Position numbers and translations under genes: made by a program. Positions 7,751 through 16,663 of a stretch of DNA of 64,000 nt are shown here, piece after piece. Every line of letters begins with the position of its first letter. Positions within the stretch are counted from its first letter, which is position 1. The notes below the pieces were generated by a model. The model had not been told where the DNA came from, did no database searches, and saw only the letters and a program-made list of their open reading frames with translations. Source of the DNA: Acidimicrobiales bacterium (GTDB taxonomy: Bacteria > Actinomycetota > Acidimicrobiia > Acidimicrobiales > SHLQ01); contig JAHDCX010000002.1 of assembly GCA_020629635.1 (NCBI GenBank), positions 159,726 through 223,725 on the forward strand. Reading direction: 5' to 3'.

Positions 7751-8396
7751 CGACTGGCGCCTGATCGGCGCGGGATGGCATCGCCGCTGCGTCGTCGGAC
7801 TGGCGCCACATGAGCACGGCCGTGGCTCCCGTCGCCAACGCACCGACGGTCGTCAACATGAGCGCCGGATCATGGATGACCTCCGCCGGGTGCAGCGTGG
7901 AGACGAACGGCGCGCTCACGATGGCGAGCCCGGCACCCGCGAGTGCGATCACCCGAGCGAGCTCGTCGGCGATTCGGCTGCGCATCGTCTCGAGCAACCA
8001 CACGCCGATCGCTCCCTGCAGCATCAGGTAGAACGCCGATGGGTCGACCGCGCCTGCGGCGACGAACTGGAGATTGAGAAACAGGCCGAGCCCGACGGCC
8101 AAGCCACGAAGCTGTCCTGTCAAGAAGAGTGTGGCCAGGAAGATCTGAAGCCACAGGACGGCGACGGACACGAGCACCGTGTTCGGCTCGACGAAGACGT
8201 CGACGAAGCCGTCGTACCAGCCGACCTCCAGGCCCTGGTGCTCGTCGAGGAACTCTTCGAGGTATTCGCCACTCCACCAGTCGGGGGAGATGAGCTTCTC
8301 GGCGGCGGCCCGAGCCCACCCGAGGCCGAGGAAGACCTCGATCATGAGCACCCAGACGGGGGTGCGGCCGATTCGATCGTGAATGAGTTGCATCAT
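7719..8396 (-). CDS. DoxX/TQO-type membrane protein
   Basis: A 225-aa membrane protein with about four to five hydrophobic segments. The early stretch VLMIEVFLGLGWARAAAEKLISPDWW resembles the first helix of DoxD/DoxX proteins. It is followed by a soluble acidic loop (EEFLDEHQGLEVGWYDGF) and segments LWLQIFLATLFLTGQLRGLAVGLG and later. The function is unknown; a quinone-linked redox role is suggested only by family. Two adjacent ATGs (8396, 8393) are possible starts. It overlaps the convergent HAD gene by 32 bp. Confidence 0.7.
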   Translation of the reverse strand: MMQLIHDRIGRTPVWVLMIEVFLGLGWARAAAEKLISPDWWSGEYLEEFLDEHQGLEVGWYDGFVDVFVEPNTVLVSVAVLWLQIFLATLFLTGQLRGLAVGLGLFLNLQFVAAGAVDPSAFYLMLQGAIGVWLLETMRSRIADELARVIALAGAGLAIVSAPFVSTLHPAEVIHDPALMLTTVGALATGATAVLMWRQSDDAAAMPSRADQAPVVIEATGRPAR

Positions 8397-8489
8397 GAGG
8401 AACGAGCGTCGTCGCCTTCTGTGTGACCTCGATCAAGCGAGTGGCAACAGAGTGACAAGATCCACGGGTGCCGCCTGTAGCGTGCGCCG

Positions 8490-9398
8490 ATGGTTCGAGA
8501 GGAGCCTCGGCTCACCCACCTCCAGGGCGCGCTGCTCGTGCTCGGTGCCGGCGTGTTCTTCTCGTTCGGCGGCCTGGCTTTTCGGAGCACCGACGAGATC
8601 GACGCATGGGAGTACCTCGTGTTTCGAGGGCTCGGGATGTTGGCCGTCGCCTGCGCGGTTCTTGCCGTCCGGTACCGGTCGAGGCTGCATGACGTGGTCC
8701 GGGGCCTGCAGGCGCAACACGTCGTCGCGGGCGTGATCCTCGGGGGCATGAACATCTTGTTCATCGTCTCGCTCGAGTTCGCCACGGTGGCGTTCGTGCT
8801 CGTCTGTCAGACGCTCGCACCCGTCTTCGCCGCCTACTTCAGCTGGTTGGTGATGCGCGAAGAACCGTCGAAGGCGGTCATCGTTGCCACGGCGCTGTCG
8901 CTGGTTGGCGTGGTCGTCATGGTCGCTGGCTCATTCTTCGACGACCTCTCCGTCGTGGGCTTCATCGCGTTGTTTATCCCGGTCGGCTTCGGGATTTACA
9001 CGACGATCATCCGCTCGGTTGAGCGAGTCGATCCCTCCGTCCCACTTGTCGTCGCCGGACTCACGCTGATCGTCGTCGCAGGTGCGGTCGTGTTGTCGAC
9101 CGACGGGTTCGATGCTCCCGGCCGCGACGTGTTGATCGGACTCTTCGCCGGAAGCGTCCTGCTCGCCGCCCCGTTGGCGGTTTTCAACATCGCCCAGCGG
9201 GTCGTCCCCGCAGCGGAGACCTCGATTCTCATCATGAGCGAGGTCGTCCTCGCTCCGATCTGGGTGTGGGTGTTGGTGGGCGAGCAGGCATCGACAAGCA
9301 CCATCGTCGGCGGAGCGATCATCGTGATTGCCGTGGTGCAGCTCACGCTCAACCGTGCGCCCCGCCGCGGTCGACGTCCCATCACCTCCCGAGGGTGA
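8490..9398 (+). CDS. EamA-family (DMT superfamily) transporter
   Basis: A 302-aa inner-membrane protein with ten predicted helices in two EamA repeats. The first repeat ends around PVFAAYFSWLVMREEPSK and the second at EVVLAPIWVWVLVGEQAS, the paired sequence signatures of drug/metabolite exporters. The substrate is unknown. A TAGCGT -10 element at 8478-8483 sits 6 nt upstream of the ATG, so the mRNA is probably leaderless. The palindromic repeat at 9410-9440 follows the gene. Confidence 0.88.
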   Translation: MVREEPRLTHLQGALLVLGAGVFFSFGGLAFRSTDEIDAWEYLVFRGLGMLAVACAVLAVRYRSRLHDVVRGLQAQHVVAGVILGGMNILFIVSLEFATVAFVLVCQTLAPVFAAYFSWLVMREEPSKAVIVATALSLVGVVVMVAGSFFDDLSVVGFIALFIPVGFGIYTTIIRSVERVDPSVPLVVAGLTLIVVAGAVVLSTDGFDAPGRDVLIGLFAGSVLLAAPLAVFNIAQRVVPAAETSILIMSEVVLAPIWVWVLVGEQASTSTIVGGAIIVIAVVQLTLNRAPRRGRRPITSRG

Positions 9399-9409
9399 CG
9401 CCCGAATCC

Positions 9410-9440
9410 GGTCACGTTGGTGTCTGACCCCGAGGTGACC
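9410..9440. repeat. 31-bp palindrome-bounded dispersed repeat, copy 2
   Basis: Inverted copy of the element at 6515-6545 (30 of 31 bases identical after reverse complementing). It is bounded by GGTCAC and GTGACC. It lies between the convergent EamA gene and the small gene ending at 9448, a likely position for a bidirectional terminator. Confidence 0.75.
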
Positions 9441-9447
9441 GGTTGCC

Positions 9448-9666
9448 CTATGCGCCGAGGGTGGCGAGCACGCGGTCGACGAGGTCGTGGCCACCAAAGG
9501 CCCAGGTGCAGAACACGCTCGAGACCCCGAGGACGGTGCGACGCGAAGGGCGCGGGACGTCGACCCAGCCGTCGAGCGCCCAGCGGATGTCTTCGCCGAG
9601 GTGACGGATGGTACGGGCCCACGCTGGTCGGGCGCGGGTGGTCATGAGTGCAGTGGAAGTACGCAC
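9448..9666 (-). CDS. Small protein of unknown function (72 aa)
   Basis: A short basic protein whose reality is supported by a near-perfect Shine-Dalgarno, AAAGGAGG, 8 nt before the GTG start at 9666. That is one of the strongest ribosome sites in the window. The sequence includes TIRHLGEDIRWALDGWVDVPR and a weakly hydrophobic stretch (TVLGVSSVFCTWAFGG). No domain is recognised. An internal ATG (9645) is less well placed relative to the ribosome site. The 240 bp upstream (9667-9905) contain nothing I can identify. Confidence 0.6.
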   Translation of the reverse strand: MRTSTALMTTRARPAWARTIRHLGEDIRWALDGWVDVPRPSRRTVLGVSSVFCTWAFGGHDLVDRVLATLGA

Positions 9667-9905
9667 GGGACTCGCCTCCTTTCCGTGTTCGTGTGCGGGC
9701 AGGCGTGCGTTGCCGACGCCACGAGATCGGGCGACGGCGAGGTGATCTGGGCCCGGGATACAGAGCGGGCGCGTCGAAGCAGCGGACCGGCTAGCGCCGG
9801 TGGGCAGCTCGGAGAAGGGTTCGAATCACTCGCATGGTGGGACCTCGCCTTCGATGGCGAACCGACGAAGGTAGCGACTCGTCAGCGGCACGCAAGCCGA
9901 ATCGG

Positions 9906-10352
9906 TCACACCACCGTCGCCGGCGAGTCGTCGACGGGGCCGAAACGAGTCGTCGAGACGTCCCAGGGCAGGGCGCCGAGATCCGGTTCGAGCCAGCCGC
10001 GGCGCGCGTCGGTCGAGAACAGCCGATCCCGGGTCCAGTAATCGAGCGGCGCCGAGCGTCCACACGTCGGACTCGCCTCGAGCGACACGGGATCGGGCGC
10101 ATCTGCAGCCGCCACAGCCGTGACGTAATAGACCGTCAGGGTCTCGTGGTACCCCTCGGTGTCCGTGTTGCGGATCCCGACCCCACAGTTGTGGGTCTGG
10201 ATCGCGTCTCGAAGGAAGGTCAGGGCCTCGGCCGGCGTGCGGGTCTGCAAGGCGACCCAGCAGGTGACGAGATGCGCTTCGTGGGTCCACGCATCCAACG
10301 GCAACCGGCCGTTGACAAAGTCGTCGAACGTCACGTCCCATTGGGTCGTCAT
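9906..10352 (-). CDS. Conserved hypothetical protein (148 aa)
   Basis: A small soluble protein beginning MTTQWDVTFDDFVNGRLPLDAWTHEAH. The W-THEAHL segment and the later YHETLTVYY are conserved-looking and rich in His, Glu and Tyr. I recall similar short bacterial proteins of unknown function with an F/W-THxxHLxxAW and YHET pattern, but no activity is known to me. AGGCTA at 10360-10365 (TAGCCT on the coding strand) lies 7 nt before the ATG. The gene is divergent from an MFS gene across only 29 bp. Confidence 0.7.
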   Translation of the reverse strand: MTTQWDVTFDDFVNGRLPLDAWTHEAHLVTCWVALQTRTPAEALTFLRDAIQTHNCGVGIRNTDTEGYHETLTVYYVTAVAAADAPDPVSLEASPTCGRSAPLDYWTRDRLFSTDARRGWLEPDLGALPWDVSTTRFGPVDDSPATVV

Positions 10353-10381
10353 GACCCAAAGGCTACGAGAGACTGCACCTG

Positions 10382-11560
10382 GTGGAACCTCGGCCCTCAC
10401 TCGTCACGCCCCGCTTCGTGGCGATCACGGCGTCGGCGCTCCTCTACTTCGTGTCGATCGGCATGTTGCTCCCGACACTGCCGCGGTACGTCGAAGACGA
10501 TCTTGCGGGCAGCGGTGCCGAGGTCGGGCTCGTCATCGGTGCCTTCGGCGTGTCGGCAGCCGTCATTCGGCCATGGCTCGGTCGGCTCGGCGACCGCTAC
10601 GGCCGTCGCATCCTTCTCGTTGGGGGCATCGCGGTGACGGGTCTCAGCGTCGTCGCCTATCCGGTCTGGGCGTCGATCCCCGCACTGGTCCTGCTCCGGA
10701 CGCTCAGCGGAGTCGGTGAGGCCGGAGCCTTCGTGGGCGCCGCGACGGCCGCCCAGGATCTGGCACCCGACGATCGGCGAGGGGAGGCCACCAACTACTT
10801 CTCCATGTCCATTTACGTCGGTCTCGGACTCGGACCGTTCCTCGGTGAGCTGATCGACAACGCCAGCGGATTTCGTGCCGTCGCGCTCGTCTGCTTCGGC
10901 CTCGCCGTGGCGGGGGTGGTGCTCGGGTTCGCGGTGCCGGTCCGACCACCCGACATCTCGCCCTCGACGACTGCACCCCGCAAGGGATTCCTGCATCCCG
11001 CCACGATCCTCCCCGGCTCCCTGCTCACCCTCTCGCTCATCGGGTTTGTCGGCTACACGACCTTTCTGGCCCTCTATCTCGACGATCTGACGGGCGGGAG
11101 CGCGTCGGCGGGAACGGTGTTCCTCTTCTACTCGGCGATCGTGATCGTCATTCGGCTGACGTTCGCCAAGCTGCCCGACCAGCTCGGAGCCAAGCGCACG
11201 GCCACCCTCGCCTTCGCCTTCATCTTTCTGGGGCTTGCGATCGTGGCGGCCTGGCCGACCCTGCTCGGCGTGTACGTCGGGACGTTCGCGCTCGCCATCG
11301 GGGCGTCGCTCAACTATCCGTCGCTCTTTCTGTTCGTCATGGCCGACACCGAACCGCAGGAGCGCAGCCATGCCGTTGCGAGCTTCGGTTTCTTCTTCGA
11401 CATCGCCGGAGCGATTGGCGCCCCGCTGCTGGGGCTGGTCATCGACCTGACCGGAGGGCAGAGGCCCGCCTTTGCGCTTGGTGCCGCGGCTGCCATGATC
11501 GGTCTCGTGATCGTCCGAAGCATGAGTCCCGTGCCGACCCCTGCTCCGGCGCGTGGGTGA
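10382..11560 (+). CDS. MFS transporter
   Basis: A 392-aa major facilitator with 12 hydrophobic segments. The loop 2-3 signature is GRLGDRYGRRILLVGG, and the repeat in the second half is KLPDQLGAKRTATL. FVMADTEPQERSHAVASFGFFFDIAGAIGAP is typical of the drug-export branch. The GTG start at 10382 is 29 bp from the divergent hypothetical gene, so both promoters must overlap. The stop overlaps the start of the following methyltransferase by 8 nt, suggesting cotranscription. Confidence 0.88.
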   Translation: MEPRPSLVTPRFVAITASALLYFVSIGMLLPTLPRYVEDDLAGSGAEVGLVIGAFGVSAAVIRPWLGRLGDRYGRRILLVGGIAVTGLSVVAYPVWASIPALVLLRTLSGVGEAGAFVGAATAAQDLAPDDRRGEATNYFSMSIYVGLGLGPFLGELIDNASGFRAVALVCFGLAVAGVVLGFAVPVRPPDISPSTTAPRKGFLHPATILPGSLLTLSLIGFVGYTTFLALYLDDLTGGSASAGTVFLFYSAIVIVIRLTFAKLPDQLGAKRTATLAFAFIFLGLAIVAAWPTLLGVYVGTFALAIGASLNYPSLFLFVMADTEPQERSHAVASFGFFFDIAGAIGAPLLGLVIDLTGGQRPAFALGAAAAMIGLVIVRSMSPVPTPAPARG

Positions 11561-12179
11561 CGATCGACTCGGCTGGATCTTCGACACACCGTCAACAGAC
11601 GCGCTCGCTGCTCGCTACGACCACTGGGCAGAGTCCTATGACGCCGACCACCAGACCTGGGGTTGGCAAGGGCCAACGCTCACGGCCGAGGCGTTGCGCC
11701 GCCATGCCCCGAGCGCTCGTCGAATCCTCGATGCCGGATGCGGGACCGGAGCCGCAGGCCGAGCGTTGCGAGCGAGCGGCTACGCAGGTGAGCTCATCGG
11801 TGTTGACCTGAGCGGCGGCATGCTTGCGCGGGCAGTCGACGCCGAATACGACGCACTCATTCGAGGATCCATCCTCGACCTTTCGTTTCGAGCGGGCACC
11901 TTCGATGGGATCATCGCCACGGGCGTCTTCACCCACGGGCACGTCGGAGGCGTTGCGTTTGCCGAACTGGTCCGAGTCGCTACGCCGGAAGCGGCGATCA
12001 GTATCACACGCCGTGACGACATCAGCGAAGCCTTCGCCCCATTCTCCGACGCACTCGCGTCGGATGGTGTCTGGCGCCAAGCCGAAGCCCTGCCGATCAC
12101 CAACCTTCACGAGAACCGCGAGGACTCCCAACAGACGATCGTCACCTGGATCACCTTGGGGTCAAGTCTCAACAAGTAA
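11553..12179 (+). CDS. Class I SAM-dependent methyltransferase
   Basis: A 208-aa Rossmann methyltransferase. SAM-binding motif I is ILDAGCGTGAAGRAL, the acidic residue at the end of strand 2 is in GVDLSGGML, and a motif IV-like GTFDGIIATGVF follows. It resembles the WBSCR27/Mtase11-type small-molecule methyltransferases, with unknown substrate. The GTG start overlaps the end of the MFS gene. The last residues, GSSLNK, and the stop codon are encoded by the palindromic repeat at 12158-12236. Confidence 0.87.
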   Translation: MGDDRLGWIFDTPSTDALAARYDHWAESYDADHQTWGWQGPTLTAEALRRHAPSARRILDAGCGTGAAGRALRASGYAGELIGVDLSGGMLARAVDAEYDALIRGSILDLSFRAGTFDGIIATGVFTHGHVGGVAFAELVRVATPEAAISITRRDDISEAFAPFSDALASDGVWRQAEALPITNLHENREDSQQTIVTWITLGSSLNK

Positions 12180-12236
12180 CAGGTTCGGAGCGCACGCCGC
12201 CGCCGAGCAACTTGTTACTTGTTGAGACTTGACCCC
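12158..12236. repeat. Palindromic element, 23-bp perfect arms (copy 1, 'SSLNK' element)
   Basis: Arms at 12158-12180 and 12214-12236 are perfect reverse complements around a 33-nt spacer. They start GGGGTCAAGTCTCAACAAGT. A second copy is at 27979-28054 with identical arms extended to 26 bp and an unrelated spacer. The arm read inward encodes SSLNK followed by a stop, so the element forms the C-termini of both convergent genes here (methyltransferase and CydB). It could also fold as a bidirectional terminator. Confidence 0.92.
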
Positions 12237-13243
12237 GGGTTGCCCAGGTCTCCGACCTTGTTGGAGTCGGCGAGGACGAAGAGCGTGATCATTGCGGGGA
12301 CGACGAGCACGGCGGCGACGCCGGTCGCGACCAGGAGTCCGATGAGTGTGGCGCGTCCGCCAGCGGCATCGGCGATGGTCACGTGGTCGACGAGCACCCA
12401 CGGGTACTGGCCGATACCCCAACCAGCCACGATCGATGCGACCGCCACGGCGGCGAACCACCGGGCTCGCCGATAGGCGCCGCGGCGAACGAGCTCGAGC
12501 GAGACCGCTCCGGCGACCGCCGAGACCACGACCACCACAGCGGCTCGCCCGGCGAGCTCGTCTGCCAGCGTCGGGGCATCTGCCCGCAGGGGAAACACAC
12601 CGGCGAGCGCAATCGCTCCGGTCACGGCACCGGCGACCAGTACACGCGGTCGGAATCCGTCGGTGAACCCGACGTCGCCGAGGCGATGGGCCTCGGACAA
12701 CAACAGGACGCCCGCAAGGTAGGTACAGGTGCAGACCGCCAGCACTCCGCCGAGGAGCGATGCGGGGGTAAACGCCGAACTCAGCCCGAGCGGTTCGGTG
12801 TCGAGGCCGACCCGACCCGACGCGATCGTCCCGGCGATCGAGCCAAGGAAGAACGGCGTGATCACCGACGCGGCAGCGAACACGATTCCGGCGGCCCGTG
12901 CAGCGCCCAGCGTCGGCGAGTACTTCCGCAGCGCAAACCCTGCGCCTCGCAACACGATGCCCAACCCGACCAGCCAGAACGGGATCGCCAACGTCCGCAT
13001 CAACGCGGCGAAGGCCTCGGGAAACGCGCTCCACAGATAGACGAGCACGAAGATCAACCACACGTGGTTGGCCTCCCACACCGGCCCGATCGCGTGGTCG
13101 ATGAGGCGCCGGGTGGGCGCACCTCGGCGGGTGCCCCCGGCGAGCAAGTCCCAGACGCCTGACCCGAAGTCGGCGCCCCCGAGCACGGCATAGGCGATCA
13201 CCGCGACGAACATGATCAGCGCCACGGCTTCGGCGACGCTCAT
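12215..13243 (-). CDS. cydB: Cytochrome bd ubiquinol oxidase subunit II
   Basis: A 342-aa membrane subunit of cytochrome bd oxidase, which reduces O2 with quinol at high affinity. It shows the family start (VAEAVALIMFVAVIAYAVLGGADFGSGVWDLL), IGPVWEANHVWLIFVLVYLWSAFP, and a further series of helices ending FVLADSNKVGDLGNP. The ATG at 13243 overlaps the cydA stop (ATGA). The final GSSLNK residues derive from the repeat element at 12158-12236 and are not part of the normal family C-terminus. Confidence 0.95.
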   Translation of the reverse strand: MSVAEAVALIMFVAVIAYAVLGGADFGSGVWDLLAGGTRRGAPTRRLIDHAIGPVWEANHVWLIFVLVYLWSAFPEAFAALMRTLAIPFWLVGLGIVLRGAGFALRKYSPTLGAARAAGIVFAAASVITPFFLGSIAGTIASGRVGLDTEPLGLSSAFTPASLLGGVLAVCTCTYLAGVLLLSEAHRLGDVGFTDGFRPRVLVAGAVTGAIALAGVFPLRADAPTLADELAGRAAVVVVVSAVAGAVSLELVRRGAYRRARWFAAVAVASIVAGWGIGQYPWVLVDHVTIADAAGGRATLIGLLVATGVAAVLVVPAMITLFVLADSNKVGDLGNPGSSLNK

Positions 13244-14661
13244 GTGGACACCACTTCGTGCTCGTCGATGGGGTCGAACGCGGAGGGTCCATAGGGCGAC
13301 GTGAGGTCCTTTTCGCCGTCGCGCCAGCGTTGGCTCATCGAGCGAAGGATCATCGCAGCAGCGCTGAACATTCCGACGTACACGACGATCAGCACGCTGA
13401 GCGTGAGCCAGACCCATCCGGCGTCGGTCACGGCATCTTCGGTTCGCATGATGCCATGCACGATCCACGGCTGACGTCCGACCTCGGTCGTGATCCAGCC
13501 GGTTTCCATGGCCACGATCGCCGCCGGGCCCGAGATGGCGATTGCTCGCAGGAACCACGTCGCCTCGTCGAACGAGTCCCGCCGCTTCCACCAGCGCCAG
13601 CCGGCCCACCCGGCCAGCCCCATGAGTGCCGTCCCGATGCCGACCATGATCTGGAATGAGAACCGCACGATGTTGACCGGCGGTCGTTCGTCTTCGGGCA
13701 CGGCGTCGAGGCCCACGATCTCGGCGTCGAAGCTGTTCTGCGCCAGAAATGACGCGAGCCCGGGGATCGGCACCTCGATCTCGCCGACCAGCTCGCCCTC
13801 GCCATCGGTGTCCTCCCGGTAGACGCCACCAATCACCGTCGGCACTCGCTCCTCGGTCTCGGCGAGACCCTCGATGGCGGCGAGCTTGATCGGCTGGTCG
13901 TCGGCGATGCGCTGCCCGGCGAAGTGTCCGACCGTCGGTTGGAGCAACGAGATCGGCAGCGCGAATGCCAGCGGCACCAGCAGACCGAGCCGGTGGTGCC
14001 GGTCCCGTCGCCCCTTGAGCAGTCCGACGGCGTAGACGCCAGCGATGCAGAAGCCGGCGACCATGTACGCGGCGAAGAACATGTGCAAGAACTGGAGCCA
14101 GACGGCGCTGTTGAAGATGGCGGCTACGGGGTCGATGTTGACCACCTCACCGTCGACGATGTCGAACCCGGTTGGAGCGTTCATCCAGGCGTTGACCGAC
14201 ACGATGAAGAACGATCCGGTGATGCCCGAAATCACCATCGGGACAAGCATGAGTGAGTGGATCCGGCCCGGTAGTCGACCCCAGCCGTACACGTAGATGC
14301 CGAGGAAGATCGCCTCGGTGAAGAACGAGATCCCCTCGAACGCGAACGCCAAGCCGATCACATCGCCGAACTGCTCCATGAGTCTGGGCCAGAGGAGACC
14401 CATCTCGAACGACAGGATCGTGCCCGACACGGCGCCGATGGCAAACAGGACGCCTGCCACCTTGCTCCAGCGTTTTGCGAGCTCGAGCGCGACGTCGTCG
14501 CCACGCAACCCCATGCGGTGGAGCACGAAGATCATCGCGGGCATGGCCATGCCGAAGCAGGCGAGGATGATGTGCGCGCCGAGCGAGAGGGCCATCTGGT
14601 TGCGAGCCGGGAGCAGCGCGTCCGATGCCGCCTGTTGGGCCAATACCAGTGCCGTGCTCAC
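13240..14661 (-). CDS. cydA: Cytochrome bd ubiquinol oxidase subunit I
   Basis: A 473-aa haem-carrying subunit of cytochrome bd. The conserved axial His lies in LSLGAHIILACFGMAMP. The segments FEGISFFTEAIFLGIYVYGW and METGWITTEVGRQPWIVHGIMRT are hallmark CydA sequences. The quinol-binding Q-loop region (about residues 230-310) is present and acidic. The GTG start is supported by GGAG 5 nt upstream. It forms an overlapping pair with cydB. No cydCD assembly genes are adjacent. Confidence 0.96.
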   Translation of the reverse strand: MSTALVLAQQAASDALLPARNQMALSLGAHIILACFGMAMPAMIFVLHRMGLRGDDVALELAKRWSKVAGVLFAIGAVSGTILSFEMGLLWPRLMEQFGDVIGLAFAFEGISFFTEAIFLGIYVYGWGRLPGRIHSLMLVPMVISGITGSFFIVSVNAWMNAPTGFDIVDGEVVNIDPVAAIFNSAVWLQFLHMFFAAYMVAGFCIAGVYAVGLLKGRRDRHHRLGLLVPLAFALPISLLQPTVGHFAGQRIADDQPIKLAAIEGLAETEERVPTVIGGVYREDTDGEGELVGEIEVPIPGLASFLAQNSFDAEIVGLDAVPEDERPPVNIVRFSFQIMVGIGTALMGLAGWAGWRWWKRRDSFDEATWFLRAIAISGPAAIVAMETGWITTEVGRQPWIVHGIMRTEDAVTDAGWVWLTLSVLIVVYVGMFSAAAMILRSMSQRWRDGEKDLTSPYGPSAFDPIDEHEVVST

Positions 14662-14800
14662 GGGTGCTCCTGATGCGTCGTCGACTCCCCGCTGGAGCCG
14701 GTTCGCTTCGGAGCCACCACCAGCGGCTTCCACTTCTCACTGTAGGGACATCGCTGCACGGCGTCGCCGTGTCAGTGGACACGCGTGCTAGCAACGAGTC

Positions 14801-15610
14801 ATGACGATCTCGGTGCTCGGCGTTCCCTATGACGCGACGTCTTCGTTCTTGCGTGGGCCGGCGGCGGCGCCCGAAGCGATTCGGCGGACGCTGCACAGCG
14901 GATCGGCCAACTGGTTCACCGAACTCGGCGACGAGGTCGACCCCGCAAACGGATCCTGGGTGGATGCGGGTGATCTGGACCTCCCGGACTCACCAGAGTT
15001 CGCCTTCGTGAAGATCCGTGAGCGTGCGGCGGCGCTTCACGCCGACGGGCCGGTGATCGCGCTCGGTGGGGATCACTTCGTCACCTACCCGCTGGTGGCC
15101 GCTGCCGCTCAACACCACGACGACCTCACGATCCTGCACGTCGACGCACATCCCGATCTCTACGACGAACTCGACGGGCAGCGGCTCAACCACGCCACGC
15201 CGTTCGCCCGGATCATGGAGGAAGGGCTTGCCCGTCGCCTCGTGCAGTTCGGGATACGAACGGCGACGACTCACCAACGCGACCAGACCGAACGTTTCGG
15301 GGTCGAAGTCCACACGGCCGCCGAGTGGGACGGCGGGCTACCGGACGTCTCGGGCAACGTCTACGTCACGATCGACGTGGACGGTCTCGATCCTGCGTTC
15401 GCCCCGGGTGTGTCCCATCACGAACCGGGCGGTCTCACGACCCGTGACGTGCTTGGGTTGATCCACCAGCTGGCACGTCGGGAACACGTCCGAATCGTTG
15501 GCGCCGACATCGTCGAGATCAACCCCGAGCGCGACATCCACGACATGACGGCCATGCTCGGAGCGAAGCTTCTCAGGGAGCTGCTGGGAGCTGCGGGTCG
15601 ACGCCGGTGA
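14801..15610 (+). CDS. Arginase/agmatinase-family ureohydrolase
   Basis: A 269-aa binuclear-manganese ureohydrolase. All metal-binding motifs are present in order: ALGGDH, DAHPDLYD and DVDGLDPAFAPGVSHHEPGG. The family hydrolyses arginine, agmatine, guanidinobutyrate, formimidoylglutamate or related guanidino compounds to release urea or formamide. The substrate loop does not let me choose, though agmatinase-like is the closest general match. It is divergent from cydA across 139 bp. Its 3' end overlaps the convergent SDR gene by 38 bp. Confidence 0.88.
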   Translation: MTISVLGVPYDATSSFLRGPAAAPEAIRRTLHSGSANWFTELGDEVDPANGSWVDAGDLDLPDSPEFAFVKIRERAAALHADGPVIALGGDHFVTYPLVAAAAQHHDDLTILHVDAHPDLYDELDGQRLNHATPFARIMEEGLARRLVQFGIRTATTHQRDQTERFGVEVHTAAEWDGGLPDVSGNVYVTIDVDGLDPAFAPGVSHHEPGGLTTRDVLGLIHQLARREHVRIVGADIVEINPERDIHDMTAMLGAKLLRELLGAAGRRR

Positions 15611-16487
15611 GCTCGACCGAGACGTCCCACAGGCGCTGAGCGAGCTTTCGGTCTCGGGCGCGGTTCGTCGAACGTGCGAGGCCAGCGGGTCCGGACGTCT
15701 CGCCGCGCTTGGTCGGGCCGAGGTACTCGCCGCCGGTCAGGCTGGGGTCGGTTGCGGCCATCAACGTCGGCCAGGCACCTTGGGCAGCCGAGTTGAAGAA
15801 CGGGCGGAGCAGCGGGGCGAGCCTGTTGATGAAGCCCATGTCGCGGCCGAGATCTGTCGTGGCGATCCCGGGATGGCAGGCGACGGCGATCGTCGGTGAG
15901 TCTGCCTCCTTGAGCCGCCGATCGAGCTCGTACATGTGCAGCAGGTTGGCGAGTTTGGTCTGGCCATAGCGGGCCTGCTTCTCGTATGAGTCGGAGGCGT
16001 CGAGGTCGTCGAAGAAGATCTCTGCGCCACGATGAGCGATGCTCGCGGTGATCACGACCCGGCCGCCGTCGGTCTTGGCGAGCTTGTCGAGCAGGAGGCT
16101 CGTGAGGGCAAACGTGCCGAGATGGTTGACGCCGAACTGCGACTCGAAGCCATCGACGGTGTGCCGCAGCGGCGGCATCATGATCCCGGCGTTGTTGACG
16201 AGTACGTCGAGCCGGTCCTCGAGTTGCACGTGGTCGGCAGCGGCGCGCACCGAGCTGAGGTCGGCCTGATCGAGCGGGATGAACGCGAGGTCGGCATCCG
16301 GGACTCGAGCGGCGATGCGCTCCATCGCCTCTCGGGCTCGGTCCTCTGACCGGCAGCCCAGCAGGATGCGGGCACCTCGATCGGCGAGGACAAGGCTGGC
16401 CTCGAACCCCAGGCCGGTGTTCGCTCCGGTCACGAGGATGGTCTTGCCGGTTTGGTCGCCGACATCGTTTGCAGTGAACCCGCTCAT
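15573..16487 (-). CDS. Short-chain dehydrogenase/reductase, retinol-dehydrogenase-like
   Basis: A 304-aa NAD(P)-dependent SDR. The cofactor motif is TGANTGLG, the structural motif is NNAGIM, the catalytic Ser is in VVITASIAHRG, and the catalytic pair is YGQTK. The long form with TGGEYLGPTKRGE near the C-terminus is typical of the retinol dehydrogenase/WWOX-like branch, whose bacterial substrates are mostly unknown. A link to the heliorhodopsin chromophore would be speculative: it lies 14 kb away and the family name does not prove retinoid activity. Confidence 0.87.
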   Translation of the reverse strand: MSGFTANDVGDQTGKTILVTGANTGLGFEASLVLADRGARILLGCRSEDRAREAMERIAARVPDADLAFIPLDQADLSSVRAAADHVQLEDRLDVLVNNAGIMMPPLRHTVDGFESQFGVNHLGTFALTSLLLDKLAKTDGGRVVITASIAHRGAEIFFDDLDASDSYEKQARYGQTKLANLLHMYELDRRLKEADSPTIAVACHPGIATTDLGRDMGFINRLAPLLRPFFNSAAQGAWPTLMAATDPSLTGGEYLGPTKRGETSGPAGLARSTNRARDRKLAQRLWDVSVELTGVDPQLPAAP

Positions 16488-16573
16488 GACGCATGGCTAG
16501 CACGGGTGATTCCGACCGCGGGGCGATGTGGGCGACGCGACGGCACCGCACCATGTGTCCCATCAGCGACAAC

Positions 16574-16648
16574 TCTGCGGTGTGAGCCGGTTGCGAGCCC
16601 GCAGCGACATATCTGCGGTGTGAGCCGGTTGCGAGCCCGCAGCGACAA
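16574..16648. repeat. 38-bp tandem duplication with internal hairpin
   Basis: Two copies (start 16574 and 16612, period 38) carry CTGCGG and CCGCAG as arms around an 18-nt loop that includes GAGCCGGTTGCGAGC. The pair sits in the promoter/leader region of the SRPBCC gene starting at 16664. It could be a leader hairpin or simply a short duplication. Confidence 0.7.
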
Positions 16649-16663
16649 CACAGGAGCAAGGCA

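Noticed and set aside
12215-13609. 464-aa version of CydB with an upstream extension
   Set aside because: The extension overlaps cydA in another frame. The ATG at 13243 gives a normal CydB N-terminus and the usual 4-bp overlap.
15573-16487. Retinal-producing enzyme for the heliorhodopsin
   Set aside because: The SDR is retinol-dehydrogenase-like by family only. It is distant from the rhodopsin gene, and no carotenoid genes are in the window.
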